From positions 1-64,000 of the forward strand of contig CAJJYX010000001.1 of assembly GCA_905197435.1 (NCBI GenBank): DNA of 64,000 nt, in the 5' to 3' direction. Each line of letters starts with the position of its first letter. The stretch's first letter is position 1. Of the stretch, positions 1 through 9,581 are shown one piece after another. This DNA comes from an uncultured Bacteroides sp. Its GTDB lineage: Bacteria; Bacteroidota; Bacteroidia; Bacteroidales; Bacteroidaceae. The position numbers and the translations under genes are program-made. Under the pieces are notes generated by a model. That model did no database searches and was not told the DNA's origin. It saw nothing but the letters and a program-made list of their open reading frames with translations.

Positions 1-1053
1 CGCTTCACGCAGGTAAGCCGAATTCTTGCCTTTTCCCTCTCCTTTATTATAATTGAACGGAGCAATCTGGGCATAGTAGAAGGGGAATTCCCCTATTCCC
101 CATTGTTTGCGCCAGTCGCTCACCAATGAGGGAAACAACTGCATATATAAATAAGGTGCATCCACACTCCAAAGACGAGGCTTGTCCAGCGCCATTTCTC
201 CGATGGTGAGCCGGCGGTCTTTCGGCAGTACCGGCTTGCCGGCCGTTTCACAGCGTGCCACTTCCTTGCCATCGGCATCCCGGAGGATATGGCAGAGGCG
301 GTAATCTTCCGTTTGCAGACCGGAGTTTTCAACAGTGGTCTCTATCGTCAGCGTGGCCTTGTCAAAAGGCGCGGCCAAAGTGCTGTGCACAAAGGTGCCG
401 AACGGCTTCACATGCAACGGCGCCGTCTTATTCAGCCACACGTGCCGGTAGATGCCCGCACCTTCATAAAACCATCCCTCCTCAAGCGTGGCATCTGCAC
501 GGACAGTTATCAGGTTCTCTTCTCCGTAATTCAGGTATTCCGCAATGTCGTACACCTGCGTGGCATAGCCGCTCGGCTCGTGTCCCAGATAGAAACCGTT
601 TATCCAAACACGGGCATCGCGGAAGATACCGTCGAATTGAAGATAAAGGTGCTTACCCAAATCCTCCTGCGGCACGGTGAATGTCTTGCGATACCATCCC
701 ACCGAAGTCCCGGGATATTTATAGCCCACTGTCTTATAGCCATGGCTGTGACTGGCTTCTTTGGCGTATGGCAAATCGACGACCCAGTCATGCGGAAGAT
801 TGACCGTTTTCCAATCCACGCCCCACTTCTCCGGATTGAACTTGGGAGAATAAGGACCCTCGTTATGGATAGATGCCGCCTTGGTCAGATAGTTGAAATA
901 CTCTGTTCCACAACCGAAATCTTTCTCCGGCGAGGAAGCATTGCCGAAAGCAAACAGCCAGCCGTCATCCAGCAGAATACGTTCGCGGACGGATTGGGCA
1001 GAAAGAGAAATAGCGGTTCCTAAAAGGAAAAGGATAGCGAATAAGTGCTTCAT
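1..1053 (-). CDS. GH2 family glycosidase N-terminal part, running in frame into a sialate O-acetylesterase-like end (partial)
   Basis: The reading frame starts at 1053 and runs off the window edge. It begins with a signal peptide (MKHLFAILFLLGTAISLSAQ), so the product is exported. Residues of about 30-300 are a GH2 sugar-binding and immunoglobulin-like region, with LPHDWVVD, GWYRKTF, VWINGFYLG and YRHVWL, as in Bacteroides beta-galactosidases and beta-glucuronidases. After PRLWSVDAPYLY (about nt 141-178), where GH2 would continue with its TIM barrel, the frame reads LFPSLVSDWRKQW, FPFYYAQIAPFNY and AYLREA. Those are hallmarks of the C-terminal half of sialate O-acetylesterases. The GH2 identity of the first part is firm. 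The join is odd and may be a gene fusion or an assembly chimera. A -7 box (TATCTTTG, minus strand) lies at 1079-1086. Confidence 0.8.
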   Translation of the reverse strand, partial: MKHLFAILFLLGTAISLSAQSVRERILLDDGWLFAFGNASSPEKDFGCGTEYFNYLTKAASIHNEGPYSPKFNPEKWGVDWKTVNLPHDWVVDLPYAKEASHSHGYKTVGYKYPGTSVGWYRKTFTVPQEDLGKHLYLQFDGIFRDARVWINGFYLGHEPSGYATQVYDIAEYLNYGEENLITVRADATLEEGWFYEGAGIYRHVWLNKTAPLHVKPFGTFVHSTLAAPFDKATLTIETTVENSGLQTEDYRLCHILRDADGKEVARCETAGKPVLPKDRRLTIGEMALDKPRLWSVDAPYLYMQLFPSLVSDWRKQWGIGEFPFYYAQIAPFNYNKGEGKGKNSAYLREA

Positions 1054-1078
1054 ATCGGTTAACCATAAAATGTGTTTA

Positions 1079-1086
1079 CAAAGATA
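1079..1086 (-). promoter_or_regulatory. Bacteroides -7 promoter box for the GH2 gene
   Basis: TATCTTTG on the minus strand matches the Bacteroidetes -7 consensus TAnnTTTG, 26 bp upstream of the ATG at 1053. No clear TTTG -33 box is visible. Confidence 0.5.
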
Positions 1087-1194
1087 GGGCGAAAAGAATC
1101 CGTACAGTGATACTTTTATATCTTTTTCCGGTACTTCATGCTGCCGATAGGAAAAAACACGCCGGACAGACAAGGGTGATAGGAGAAAAGTTCT

Positions 1195-1202
1195 TAAATT
1201 TG
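1195..1202 (+). promoter_or_regulatory. Possible -7 promoter box for the GH94 operon
   Basis: TAAATTTG fits TAnnTTTG and lies 62 bp upstream of the ATG at 1265. No good -33 element is seen, so support is weak. Confidence 0.35.
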
Positions 1203-1264
1203 AGGCGCGCTCCGGAGAATAACCGGATGGTACAACTACCGGAAAATATATCAAACAGAAAACT

Positions 1265-3772
1265 ATGAATAATATGCAAGACAAAAGATTCGGATATTTC
1301 GATGACGAAAACCGCGAATATGTCATTACCGACCCCAAGACACCCTGGCCGTGGATTAACTATCTGGGCAATGAAGACTTCTTCTCACTCATCTCCAATA
1401 CAGCCGGAGGCTATTCTTTCTACAAGGATGCCAAGTTCCGCCGCATCACCCGCTACCGCTACAACAACGTGCCGATGGACAACGGAGGACGCTACTTCTA
1501 CATCAACGAAGGCGGCAACGTATGGTCGCCGACCTGGAAACCCTGCAAGGCTGCACTCGACAGCTACGAGTGCCGTCATGGCATGAGCTACACCCGCATC
1601 ACCGGAGCAAAGGACGGCATCGAAGCCAGCCTGCTCTTCTTCGTTCCACTGAAGACCTGGGGAGAAGTGCAGAAGCTGACACTGCGGAACACCTCCTCCA
1701 AAGTGAGAAAGCTCAAGCTGTTTTCCTTCGCCGAATGGTGCCTGTGGAATGCGGCTACGGACATGGAGAACTTCCAGCGTAACTTCTCCACGGGAGAGGT
1801 GGAAGTGGACGGTTCTGTCATCTACCACAAGACGGAATACAAGGAACGCCGCAACCACTATGCGTTCTACAGTGTCAATACCCCCATAGACGGCTTCGAC
1901 ACAGACCGCGAAACGTTCGTAGGGCTCTACAACGAATTCGCCGACCCGGAACGGGTGGTAGACGGCAAGCCGGGCAACAGCATTGCCCACGGCTGGAGCC
2001 CCATCGCCTCTCATTATCTGGAGATAGAGCTGCAACCCGGTGAAAACCGCGACCTCATCTTCCTGCTGGGCTATGTGGAAAACAGGCAGGAGGAGAAATT
2101 TGAAGCCATGGATAATGAACAGTGGATAACGGATAACGGGAAGCTGCAACAGTCGGTACCGTCCTCACCTATCGTCAGCAAGGCCAAGGCCAAAGCGATG
2201 ATTTCGGCTTTCGATACCACTGCCAAAGTGGATGCCGCCTTTGCTGAGTTGAAAGCCTACTGGGACCGTCTGCTGGACATCTATGTAGTGAAAACCGGTG
2301 AAGAGAAGCTGAACCGTATGGTGAACATCTGGAACCAGTACCAGTGCATGGTTACCTTCAACATGTCCCGTTCCGCCTCTTTCTTCGAGAGCGGCATCGG
2401 TCGTGGAATGGGATTCCGCGACTCCAACCAAGACCTCGTGGGCTTTGTGCATCAGATACCGGAACGCGCCCGCGAACGGATCATCGACATAGCCTCCACA
2501 CAATTCCCCGACGGAGGATGCTACCACCAATACCAACCGCTGACCAAACGCGGCAACAACGACATCGGCGGCGGTTTCAACGACGACCCCATGTGGCTTA
2601 TCTTCGGTACGGTGGCATACATCAAGGAATCGGGAGACTTCGGCATCCTGGATGAGCCCGTCCCCTTCGACAACAAGGAAGGCTCGGAAGTACCTTTGTT
2701 CGAACACCTGCGTGTTTCCTTCAACCATGTCATCGAGAACCTCGGTCCCCATATGCTGCCCCTCATCGGACGTGCCGACTGGAACGACTGCCTGAATCTG
2801 AACTGCTTCTCCTGGGACCCGAATGAATCATTCCAGACCACGGAGAACCAGACGGAAGGCAGCCGGGCGGAATCACTGATGATTGCCGGCTTGTTCGTAG
2901 TGTGCGGACGCGACTATGTGGAACTGTGCCGCCGCCTGGGCAAAGACGATGAGGCCAACCGGGCACAAACCTACATAGACAATATGGTGGAGGCCGTAAA
3001 GAAACATGGCTGGGACGGCGACTGGTATCTGCGCGCCTACGACTACTTCGGCCACAAGGTGGGTTCCAAGGAGAACGAGGAAGGACAAATCTTCATCGAA
3101 TCGCAAGGCTGGTGTGCCATGGCAGGCATCGGACTGGAAGACGGCATGGTAAAGAAAGCACTGGACTCCGTGAAGGAACGCCTGGACTGCGAACACGGCA
3201 TTGTACTCAACAACCCGCCCTTCACCCGGTATGTCGTAGAATACGGGGAAATCTCCACCTATCCTGCCGGTTACAAGGAAAACGCGGGTATCTTCTGCCA
3301 CAACAATCCGTGGGTCATCATCGGCGAGACCGTGCTGGGCCGGGGTAATCGTTCCTGGGAGTATTTCCGCAAGATATGCCCGTCGTACACCGAAGAGCAC
3401 AGTGCCCTGCATAAAGTAGAACCTTACGTATGCTGCCAAATGGTGGCGGGCAAGGACGCTGCCAAGCCCGGTGAAGGCAAGAACAGCTGGCTGACGGGAA
3501 CGGCTGCGTGGATGTGGTATGCCATCACGCAATTCATACTCGGCATCAAGCCTTCCTATGAAGGTCTGGAAATCAATCCTTGTATCCCGGCAGACTGGAA
3601 AGGCTTCAATGTGAAACGCAGGTTCCGCGGTTCGGAATATCATATTACCGTGAAGAATCCGGACGGTGTGTGCAAGGGCATCAAGTCCGTCACAGTAGAC
3701 GGCCAGCCGATAGAAGGCAATGTAGTGAAACATCTGCCGGGCACGCATACAGTAGAGGTAACAATGGGGTAA
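1265..3772 (+). CDS. GH94 cellobiose phosphorylase-like enzyme
   Basis: This 835-residue protein has no signal peptide and is therefore cytoplasmic. It matches glycosyltransferase-36/GH94 phosphorylases from end to end, with [14 protein letters not shown] at the N-terminus, an N-terminal beta-sandwich, and an (alpha/alpha)6 barrel carrying [10 protein letters not shown] (D505-W-N-D508), where the catalytic acid lies. The length fits the family (about 800-830). GH94 enzymes split cellobiose, cello-oligosaccharides or chitobiose with phosphate to give a sugar 1-phosphate; the DWNDCLN form favours a cellobiose phosphorylase. Exact substrate is inferred only. An aldo/keto reductase follows 18 bp downstream, probably in the same operon. 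The ATG at 1274 is an alternative start. Confidence 0.88.
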   Translation: MNNMQDKRFGYFDDENREYVITDPKTPWPWINYLGNEDFFSLISNTAGGYSFYKDAKFRRITRYRYNNVPMDNGGRYFYINEGGNVWSPTWKPCKAALDSYECRHGMSYTRITGAKDGIEASLLFFVPLKTWGEVQKLTLRNTSSKVRKLKLFSFAEWCLWNAATDMENFQRNFSTGEVEVDGSVIYHKTEYKERRNHYAFYSVNTPIDGFDTDRETFVGLYNEFADPERVVDGKPGNSIAHGWSPIASHYLEIELQPGENRDLIFLLGYVENRQEEKFEAMDNEQWITDNGKLQQSVPSSPIVSKAKAKAMISAFDTTAKVDAAFAELKAYWDRLLDIYVVKTGEEKLNRMVNIWNQYQCMVTFNMSRSASFFESGIGRGMGFRDSNQDLVGFVHQIPERARERIIDIASTQFPDGGCYHQYQPLTKRGNNDIGGGFNDDPMWLIFGTVAYIKESGDFGILDEPVPFDNKEGSEVPLFEHLRVSFNHVIENLGPHMLPLIGRADWNDCLNLNCFSWDPNESFQTTENQTEGSRAESLMIAGLFVVCGRDYVELCRRLGKDDEANRAQTYIDNMVEAVKKHGWDGDWYLRAYDYFGHKVGSKENEEGQIFIESQGWCAMAGIGLEDGMVKKALDSVKERLDCEHGIVLNNPPFTRYVVEYGEISTYPAGYKENAGIFCHNNPWVIIGETVLGRGNRSWEYFRKICPSYTEEHSALHKVEPYVCCQMVAGKDAAKPGEGKNSWLTGTAAWMWYAITQFILGIKPSYEGLEINPCIPADWKGFNVKRRFRGSEYHITVKNPDGVCKGIKSVTVDGQPIEGNVVKHLPGTHTVEVTMG

Positions 3773-3790
3773 CCCACAAAATACGATATC

Positions 3791-4792
3791 ATGATAAATC
3801 CAATTTACTCTCCGGCGCCCGAACGTTATGACAACGGCATGAAATTCCGCCGTTGCGGGCAAAGCGGCATCCTGCTGCCGGAAATATCACTCGGATTGTG
3901 GCACAACTTCGGCGACGTGAACACATTTGCCAATTCCCAGGCGATGGCGCACTATGCCTTCGACCGCGGAATCACGCATTTCGACCTTGCCAACAATTAC
4001 GGGCCTTCCTACGGCTCAGCCGAAGAAACCTTCGGAATGATTATGAAGAAATCCTTCATGCCCTATCGGGACGAACTGTTCATCTCCACCAAAGCCGGAC
4101 ACGACATGTGGCCCGGTCCCTACGGAGAATGGGGTTCCCGCAAGTACTTGATGAGCAGCCTCAACCAAAGTCTGAAACGCATGAACCTGGATTACGTGGA
4201 CATCTTCTACTCCCACCGCTACGACCCGAATACTCCGCTTGAAGAGACCCTGCAGACTCTGGTGGATATCGTACGGCAAGGCAAAGCACTCTATGTAGGC
4301 ATCTCCAAATATCCGAAAGAAGCGGCCGGGTTTGCCTACAAATACCTGGAAGAACGAGACGTGCACTGCCTGCTCTATCAAGGCAGGTACAACCTCTTCA
4401 ACCGTGAACCGGAGGAAGAAGGTATCCTGCAGCAAGCCAAAGAGAACGGAACCGGCTTCATCGCTTTCTCCCCGCTGGCACAGGGCTTGCTGACCAACCG
4501 CTACCTGAACGGCATTCCCCAAGATTCGCGCATGGCAAAGGGTGCTTTCCTGAAGAAAGAGGTGCTGACCGATGAAACGCTGCGGAAAATCAAAGCCCTC
4601 AATGAAGTGGCCGGCACACGCGGGCAAACCCTTGCCGAAATGTCACTCGCCTGGCTATTGAAAGACGACCTGGTGACAAGTGTCATCATCGGGGCAAGCT
4701 CCGTCGCACAACTGGCAGACAACCTGAAAGCGATTGAAAATACAGGCTTCTCTGCCGATGAACTGGAGAAGATAAAGAAGATAATCCAATAA
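3791..4792 (+). CDS. Aldo/keto reductase, YghZ (L-glyceraldehyde 3-phosphate reductase) type
   Basis: A 333-residue cytoplasmic TIM-barrel oxidoreductase. The AKR catalytic tetrad is visible: Asp and Tyr in FDLANNYG, Lys in STKAGHD and His in YSHRYD. The extended N-terminus and the PGPYGEWGSRKYL loop resemble E. coli YghZ, which reduces small aldehydes with NADPH. It follows the GH94 gene by 18 bp and ends before a strong terminator, so the two are probably co-transcribed; a role in handling aldehyde by-products of sugar catabolism is inference. Confidence 0.87.
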   Translation: MINPIYSPAPERYDNGMKFRRCGQSGILLPEISLGLWHNFGDVNTFANSQAMAHYAFDRGITHFDLANNYGPSYGSAEETFGMIMKKSFMPYRDELFISTKAGHDMWPGPYGEWGSRKYLMSSLNQSLKRMNLDYVDIFYSHRYDPNTPLEETLQTLVDIVRQGKALYVGISKYPKEAAGFAYKYLEERDVHCLLYQGRYNLFNREPEEEGILQQAKENGTGFIAFSPLAQGLLTNRYLNGIPQDSRMAKGAFLKKEVLTDETLRKIKALNEVAGTRGQTLAEMSLAWLLKDDLVTSVIIGASSVAQLADNLKAIENTGFSADELEKIKKIIQ

Positions 4793-4850
4793 AGCAAATC
4801 AGTATGAAAAGCATCCTTATTCTATGATGTGCATTACGGAAACCTGTCAC

Positions 4851-4905
4851 AGAGCAAGGCCATTCTCCTTCCCCTTTAGGGGAACGAAGGGTCTTGCTCT
4901 TTTTT
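4851..4905 (+). terminator. Rho-independent terminator after the aldo/keto reductase
   Basis: AGAGCAAG (4851-4858) pairs with CTTGCTCT (4893-4900), followed by five T. The loop holds a second small hairpin (TTCCCCTTTAGGGGAA). Confidence 0.8.
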
Positions 4906-5011
4906 AACACTCCTCAGCGTGAACCTTTTATATCCTATCTTGTTTTTTCTCACAAAAGCCTAAGGTACCATAGGGCAGGAATTTATATTAAACCTAAACA
5001 ATTATAGAAGT

Positions 5012-5650
5012 ATGAAGAAATTTATTCCCCTATTATTAGCGGTCTTTGCAGTGACGCTTGCATCTTGCGAAAAAGACCCTGACATGGATAAGCTGGACAA
5101 TAACTATCTGGTTTATACCAACTATGACAAGAAGGCGGATTTCAAGACCTTTGCAACTTATTACATGCCGGACAGCATTCTGGTTATCGGTGATAAGAAA
5201 GACGCCGAATACTGGAAAGATGAAAGTGCCCAGGAAATTCTCAGCGCTTATGTTACTAACATGAACAACCGTGGCTACGTCCGTGTAGATGACCGGGAAG
5301 AAGCCGACCTCGGATTGCAGGTAAGCTACGTCAGAAGTACCTATTACTTCACCGACTACGGACGTCCCGAATGGTGGTGGAACTATCCCGGCTACTGGGA
5401 TGCTCCCTACTGGGGTAATTGGGGTGGATGGTATTATCCATACGCCGTGAACTATTCCTACAGCACCGGTTCCTTCATCAGCGAATTGCTGAACCTGGAT
5501 GCACCGCAAGGCCAAAGCGAAAAACTTCCTGTTCTGTGGACCAGCTATATGAGTGGCTTGCTGAGTGGTTCTACTTCTGTCAATACCAAACTTGCCGTGC
5601 AAGGCGTGAACCAAGCTTTCACTCAATCAACTTACCTGACCAAAAAGTAG
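5012..5650 (+). CDS. DUF4136 family lipoprotein
   Basis: A 212-residue protein with a lipoprotein signal peptide; the lipobox LASC puts the lipidated Cys at residue 19. The body matches the DUF4136 family seen across Bacteroidetes and Proteobacteria: YDKKADFKTFATYY near the start, then EADLGLQVSYV. The middle is very rich in Trp, Tyr and Gly (around RPEWWWNYPGYWDAPYWG). It probably sits in the envelope; its function is unknown. It lies 126 bp before a beta-barrel gene on the same strand, with heptamer repeats between them. Confidence 0.85.
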   Translation: MKKFIPLLLAVFAVTLASCEKDPDMDKLDNNYLVYTNYDKKADFKTFATYYMPDSILVIGDKKDAEYWKDESAQEILSAYVTNMNNRGYVRVDDREEADLGLQVSYVRSTYYFTDYGRPEWWWNYPGYWDAPYWGNWGGWYYPYAVNYSYSTGSFISELLNLDAPQGQSEKLPVLWTSYMSGLLSGSTSVNTKLAVQGVNQAFTQSTYLTKK

Positions 5651-5663
5651 TAACAGACTGCGA

Positions 5664-5706
5664 GCTACAGGTGACAAGTGACGAGTTACCGGATACAAGG
5701 TGACAA
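5664..5706 (+). repeat. Tandem heptamer repeats
   Basis: Five head-to-tail heptamers (GCTACAG, GTGACAA, GTGACGA, GTTACCG, GATACAA) run from 5664 to 5698. After a 1-nt slip another GTGACAA follows at 5700-5706. They lie between two genes on the same strand and encode nothing obvious. Confidence 0.7.
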
Positions 5707-5776
5707 GAATAATACTTATGGCAGTATCCTTCCCGGACTGGGAGGTTGCCATTGAACCAAAAAACAAGAACAAAGT

Positions 5777-6406
5777 ATGAAAACAATAAAATATCTTTCC
5801 TTGAGAGTATTTGCGATTGCCGCTCTTGCTCTCGTCTTCGCCCTACCGACGAAGGCACAAATGACCGATAACGGTTATGCCAACATCGACTGGCAGTATA
5901 ACTTTCCTCTCAGCAACAACTTCGCCGACAAATCAAGCGGTTGGGGTATGAACTTTGAAGGCGGTTACTTCCTGACAGACAATTTTGCATTGGGAGCTTT
6001 CCTGAACTACCATAGCAACCACGAATATTTCAGTCGCCGGACACTTCCAGTAGGTGAAGGCGGCAGTCTGAATACCGACCAGCAGCATACTGTATTCCAG
6101 TTGCCTTTCGGTCTGGCCTCCCGCTACGTATGGAACCGTGGAGGTGCATTCCAACCGTATGCCGGTGTAAAACTGGGTGCTGAATATGCACAGTTGAAAT
6201 CATCCTTCAACGTATTCGAAACCAGCAAGAATACATGGGGATTCTATGTATCTCCCGAAATAGGTTTCAATGTGTATCCTTGGGCTTATGGACCGGGCTT
6301 GCATTTCGCAGCCTACTACAGCTACGGTACGAACAAGGGAGACCTCCTTACGTACAGTGTAGACGGTTTGAGCAACTTCGGCCTGCGCGTCGGTATTGCA
6401 TTCTGA
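5777..6406 (+). CDS. Outer-membrane beta-barrel protein (OmpA/OmpW-like small barrel)
   Basis: A 209-residue protein with a signal peptide ending in PTKAQ. The mature part alternates short strands rich in Gly and aromatics (GWGMNFEGGYFLTDNFALGA, FGLASRYVW, PYAGVKLGAEYA) and ends in GLRVGIAF, a C-terminal Phe typical of barrels inserted by BAM. It fits the 8-strand outer-membrane beta-barrel superfamily. Transport or structural role cannot be told. The gene ends before a hairpin shared with the convergent GH3 gene. Confidence 0.82.
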   Translation: MKTIKYLSLRVFAIAALALVFALPTKAQMTDNGYANIDWQYNFPLSNNFADKSSGWGMNFEGGYFLTDNFALGAFLNYHSNHEYFSRRTLPVGEGGSLNTDQQHTVFQLPFGLASRYVWNRGGAFQPYAGVKLGAEYAQLKSSFNVFETSKNTWGFYVSPEIGFNVYPWAYGPGLHFAAYYSYGTNKGDLLTYSVDGLSNFGLRVGIAF

Positions 6407-6450
6407 TGAACAAACACTTAAAGCTTAACAGATAAATTAATTGTTTCTAA

Positions 6451-6503
6451 ATTGAAAAGAAAGGAGCCTCTCCTGCGCGAGTTGGGGAGGCTCCTTTCAA
6501 TTT
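6451..6503. terminator. Bidirectional terminator between convergent genes
   Basis: ATTGAAAAGAAAGGAGCCTC (6451-6470) pairs with the reverse complement at about 6487-6503. A-rich and T-rich flanks serve both strands, between the barrel gene (+) and the GH3 gene (-). Confidence 0.8.
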
Positions 6504-6513
6504 AAGCAGGTCC

Positions 6514-9500
6514 TTACTGTTTTTTCCTTTCCAGCATCGCTTTATATACCGCCTCCTGAATCCTCGTCCTTATATCCAGTCCCATCAGTTTGTTATTCCA
6601 CACGTCAGGGTAGATGCGGTTACTCAAAAAGACATAAACCAAACCATTCTCCGGGTCTACCCAGGCACAAGTACCCGTGAAACCGGTATGACCGTAGACA
6701 GAAGCAGGTGCAGCCTCTGCGCACGGGCTCTTTTGAGGATTACGCCGGTCCGGTTTGTCAAATCCCAGCCCACGGCGGCTTATCCTTGAGACGGTGGTAG
6801 TAAAGACTTTGCAAGTCTCCTTGCTCAAATAACGCTTACCGTCCAGCTCGCCCCCATTCAGCAACATCTGATAGACTTTTGCTACTTCTTCGGCCGTAGA
6901 GAACAGCCCGGCATTACCGGAAACGCCTCCTTGGAAAGCAGCGGACTCGTCATGCACGAAGCCCTGCAAGGTCGTCTTACGCAAGAAAGGGTCTGCAGAT
7001 GAGGGTACGATATCTTCCTTCCTCAAGAAACGCAGAGGGAGATAGCCCGTACGCTTCAGTCCCATCGGAGTATAGAATTCCTTGGCAAGGTATTCGTCCA
7101 TAGACATGCCGGTACGCGCCTCGACCAACTGCTGCAACAGGATAAACCCTACGCAACTGTAGCGGTAACGCTTATCCCTAAGCGGAGTGTCCGCTATCTT
7201 CTGCAAATATTCCTGTTTGAAGGAACGGTTCAACCAAAGGCTGTCGGATACTTGCATGGTATATTCCGGCGTCTCCACCTTCGACGTCAGTCCCCGGCGG
7301 AAACGGAACTTAGGGTTGGCCCATGTCTGTCGCCCGATACGTACGGAATGCCGGGCATCGGGACGTGCCTTGAACAAAGTACCGGTGTAACTGTCCTTGT
7401 CGATCGCTTCTTGATAGAACAGCAAGGTGGAGGGCAAGCCCGACTCATGCATCAGCAATTCGCGTACCGTAATATTTTTCTTGTCCGTATCCTGCAGGAA
7501 GGGCAGATAATCCGACACCCGGTCTGTGAGACTGAGACGTCCGCCATCATACAACTTCATCACGGCAAGCAGTGTGGCCGTGGTCTTTGTCAGTGAGGCG
7601 ATGTCGTACACATCCGTTTTCTTCACGGGAAGCGCCTTGTTTCCTGCCTTGTTCCAGACATGAGTTCCGAAAGCTTTATTATACATTTCCCTGCCATCCT
7701 TCAGCACCACCACCTGGCAACCGGGGTAGGCCCCTTCACGAATGCCTTCTTCGGCAATCTTGTCTATTTCCGCCAGCAGACGGGAACTCATGCCATGTTC
7801 TTCGGGAACAAAACGGGGGGCACTTTGCGGAGTCAGCATCACTCCCGTACCGGCAGCGAACAGGCTGCCTATACTGGCAGACAAACGTCCCACCGAGCAG
7901 GCGTTGCCATAGACAATCCGGGCAACCTGCTGCTGTACCCCGTCGTTGGAAGAATGTGCCAAAACCACCGCTTCAGCAGAAGCGACTCCGTGTTTTATCT
8001 GCAACACCTCCTTGCCGGGAATAAAGAACAAATAAACCACCGGCACGTCAGGAGCAAACTCTGCAAAGAATTTCTGATAAGGCGTCAGGCGATGTTCAGT
8101 GACGCAGACCAAAATGCGTTTGTACCCGGCCAATGCATTCCTTAAGCGATTTCCCTCAGCCTCCGGCAGATTCTTGCCTAAACGGAACTCCACGGGGCGG
8201 GTATACTGCGACAGTTCTTTGAGGAACGGCTGGATTTCCTGCGCTTCCCCCACATTGAGCACGGCTACTTCCCCGATGGAAGGGTCCAACGGGAGTACCT
8301 CATTCCGGTTGCCCAGCACAGTTATGGCAGCCAAGTCCAGCCGACGTATCAAATCGTGCGTCTTCGGTGCATTGATACGGGTCCCCAAGCCGGAAAGCTG
8401 CACATGGGGTTTCTTGTCCAGGCCAAGAGCATATTTATACTTCAGCACTTTACGGCATTTCGCCTCTATCTCCTGCTCTGTCAGTTCACCTTTTTTCACC
8501 GCGGCAAGCACAGCCTCCACTTCCTCCTTGATGCGCCGGGGGACAAGAAGTAAGTCATTGCCGGCCTTCAACGCCTGCAAGCAGACACTCTCACTGCCCG
8601 ATACCCCTTTCATGGCAAGGGCATCCGTGAAGACAAGCCCCCGGAAACCAAGGTCATTCACCAGCAGACCGGAGACTACCTTACGCGAAAGCGAAGACGG
8701 TATCCCCTTTTGTGATTCGATGGCCGGAACCTCCAGGTGTCCTACCATCATTCCTCCCAATCCGGCACGAATGGCTTTTTTGAAAGGATAAAGCTCTATA
8801 CTGTCCAGACGGGTACGGGTAAAAGGCAGCACGGGCAGCGCCTCATGAGAATCCACGTCCGTATCCCCGTGTCCAGGGAAATGTTTGCAAACAGAAAGCA
8901 CACCGCCATCTTCCAACCCTTTGGAATAGGCAATGACTTTATCCGCCACATTGAACGGGCTTTCACCGAAGGAACGGGTATTGATAACCGGATTCTTGGG
9001 ATTGATATTCACGTCTGCCACAGGGGCAAAGTTCACTTGTACTCCCAATTCACGGCACTGACGGGCCACCTCACGCCCATATTCATAAATCAATGTATCG
9101 TTCTGTATACAACCCAGCACCATGTTTTTCGGAAAGCTCGGAGTACCACGGAGGCGCATGGCCAGCCCCCACTCGCCATCAAAGGTAATCATCAGTGGAA
9201 TTTCCGCCATCCGCTGCGCCTCATTGGTCAGCATCACCTGGTTTTGCATCAATCCGCCGGAGAACAGCAGGCCGCCTACTTTGTAATCTTCCACCACTTT
9301 ACGAAGCAGTTCCTTATTGGCCTTGTCCCGATGGGGGGCAATCGTGTAGATGAAAAGCTGTCCGATGCGCTCTTTCAAAGTCAAGCGCTGCATGACGGAA
9401 TCCACCCACTGCTTGCACCGTGCGTCACTGTTCAAGAGGCGTACAAGCGAAGGTTCGTTCAGCGGCAACGGGGCAAATGGCATCGGGCCAAGCTGCGCCT

Positions 9501-9561
9501 TCAAAGCCGGACAAAGGCAACATAATATAATAATACAGGCAAGCAGATATATTCTCTTCAT
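6514..9561 (-). CDS. GH3 (NagZ-like) glycosidase fused to a serine beta-lactamase-like hydrolase, copy 2
   Basis: An exported protein of 1015 residues. Residues of about 45-400 are a GH3 domain of the NagZ type (beta-N-acetylhexosaminidase): KHFPGHGDTDVDSH at 226-239 supplies the Asp-His dyad loop, and FTDAL with D313 is the expected nucleophile. Residues of about 590-1010 are a penicillin-binding/class C beta-lactamase fold with the S656-L-T-K659 motif, Y801-S-C (where the class usually has YxN) and YGHTGFTGT. Such fusions are common in Bacteroidetes; a role in peptidoglycan or chitobiose-type glycan turnover in the periplasm is inferred. It is the second of two tandem paralogues, 20 bp downstream of the first. 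Confidence 0.9.
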   Translation of the reverse strand: MKRIYLLACIIILCCLCPALKAQLGPMPFAPLPLNEPSLVRLLNSDARCKQWVDSVMQRLTLKERIGQLFIYTIAPHRDKANKELLRKVVEDYKVGGLLFSGGLMQNQVMLTNEAQRMAEIPLMITFDGEWGLAMRLRGTPSFPKNMVLGCIQNDTLIYEYGREVARQCRELGVQVNFAPVADVNINPKNPVINTRSFGESPFNVADKVIAYSKGLEDGGVLSVCKHFPGHGDTDVDSHEALPVLPFTRTRLDSIELYPFKKAIRAGLGGMMVGHLEVPAIESQKGIPSSLSRKVVSGLLVNDLGFRGLVFTDALAMKGVSGSESVCLQALKAGNDLLLVPRRIKEEVEAVLAAVKKGELTEQEIEAKCRKVLKYKYALGLDKKPHVQLSGLGTRINAPKTHDLIRRLDLAAITVLGNRNEVLPLDPSIGEVAVLNVGEAQEIQPFLKELSQYTRPVEFRLGKNLPEAEGNRLRNALAGYKRILVCVTEHRLTPYQKFFAEFAPDVPVVYLFFIPGKEVLQIKHGVASAEAVVLAHSSNDGVQQQVARIVYGNACSVGRLSASIGSLFAAGTGVMLTPQSAPRFVPEEHGMSSRLLAEIDKIAEEGIREGAYPGCQVVVLKDGREMYNKAFGTHVWNKAGNKALPVKKTDVYDIASLTKTTATLLAVMKLYDGGRLSLTDRVSDYLPFLQDTDKKNITVRELLMHESGLPSTLLFYQEAIDKDSYTGTLFKARPDARHSVRIGRQTWANPKFRFRRGLTSKVETPEYTMQVSDSLWLNRSFKQEYLQKIADTPLRDKRYRYSCVGFILLQQLVEARTGMSMDEYLAKEFYTPMGLKRTGYLPLRFLRKEDIVPSSADPFLRKTTLQGFVHDESAAFQGGVSGNAGLFSTAEEVAKVYQMLLNGGELDGKRYLSKETCKVFTTTVSRISRRGLGFDKPDRRNPQKSPCAEAAPASVYGHTGFTGTCAWVDPENGLVYVFLSNRIYPDVWNNKLMGLDIRTRIQEAVYKAMLERKKQ

Positions 9562-9581
9562 TCTCTATCGATAAATTGTTT

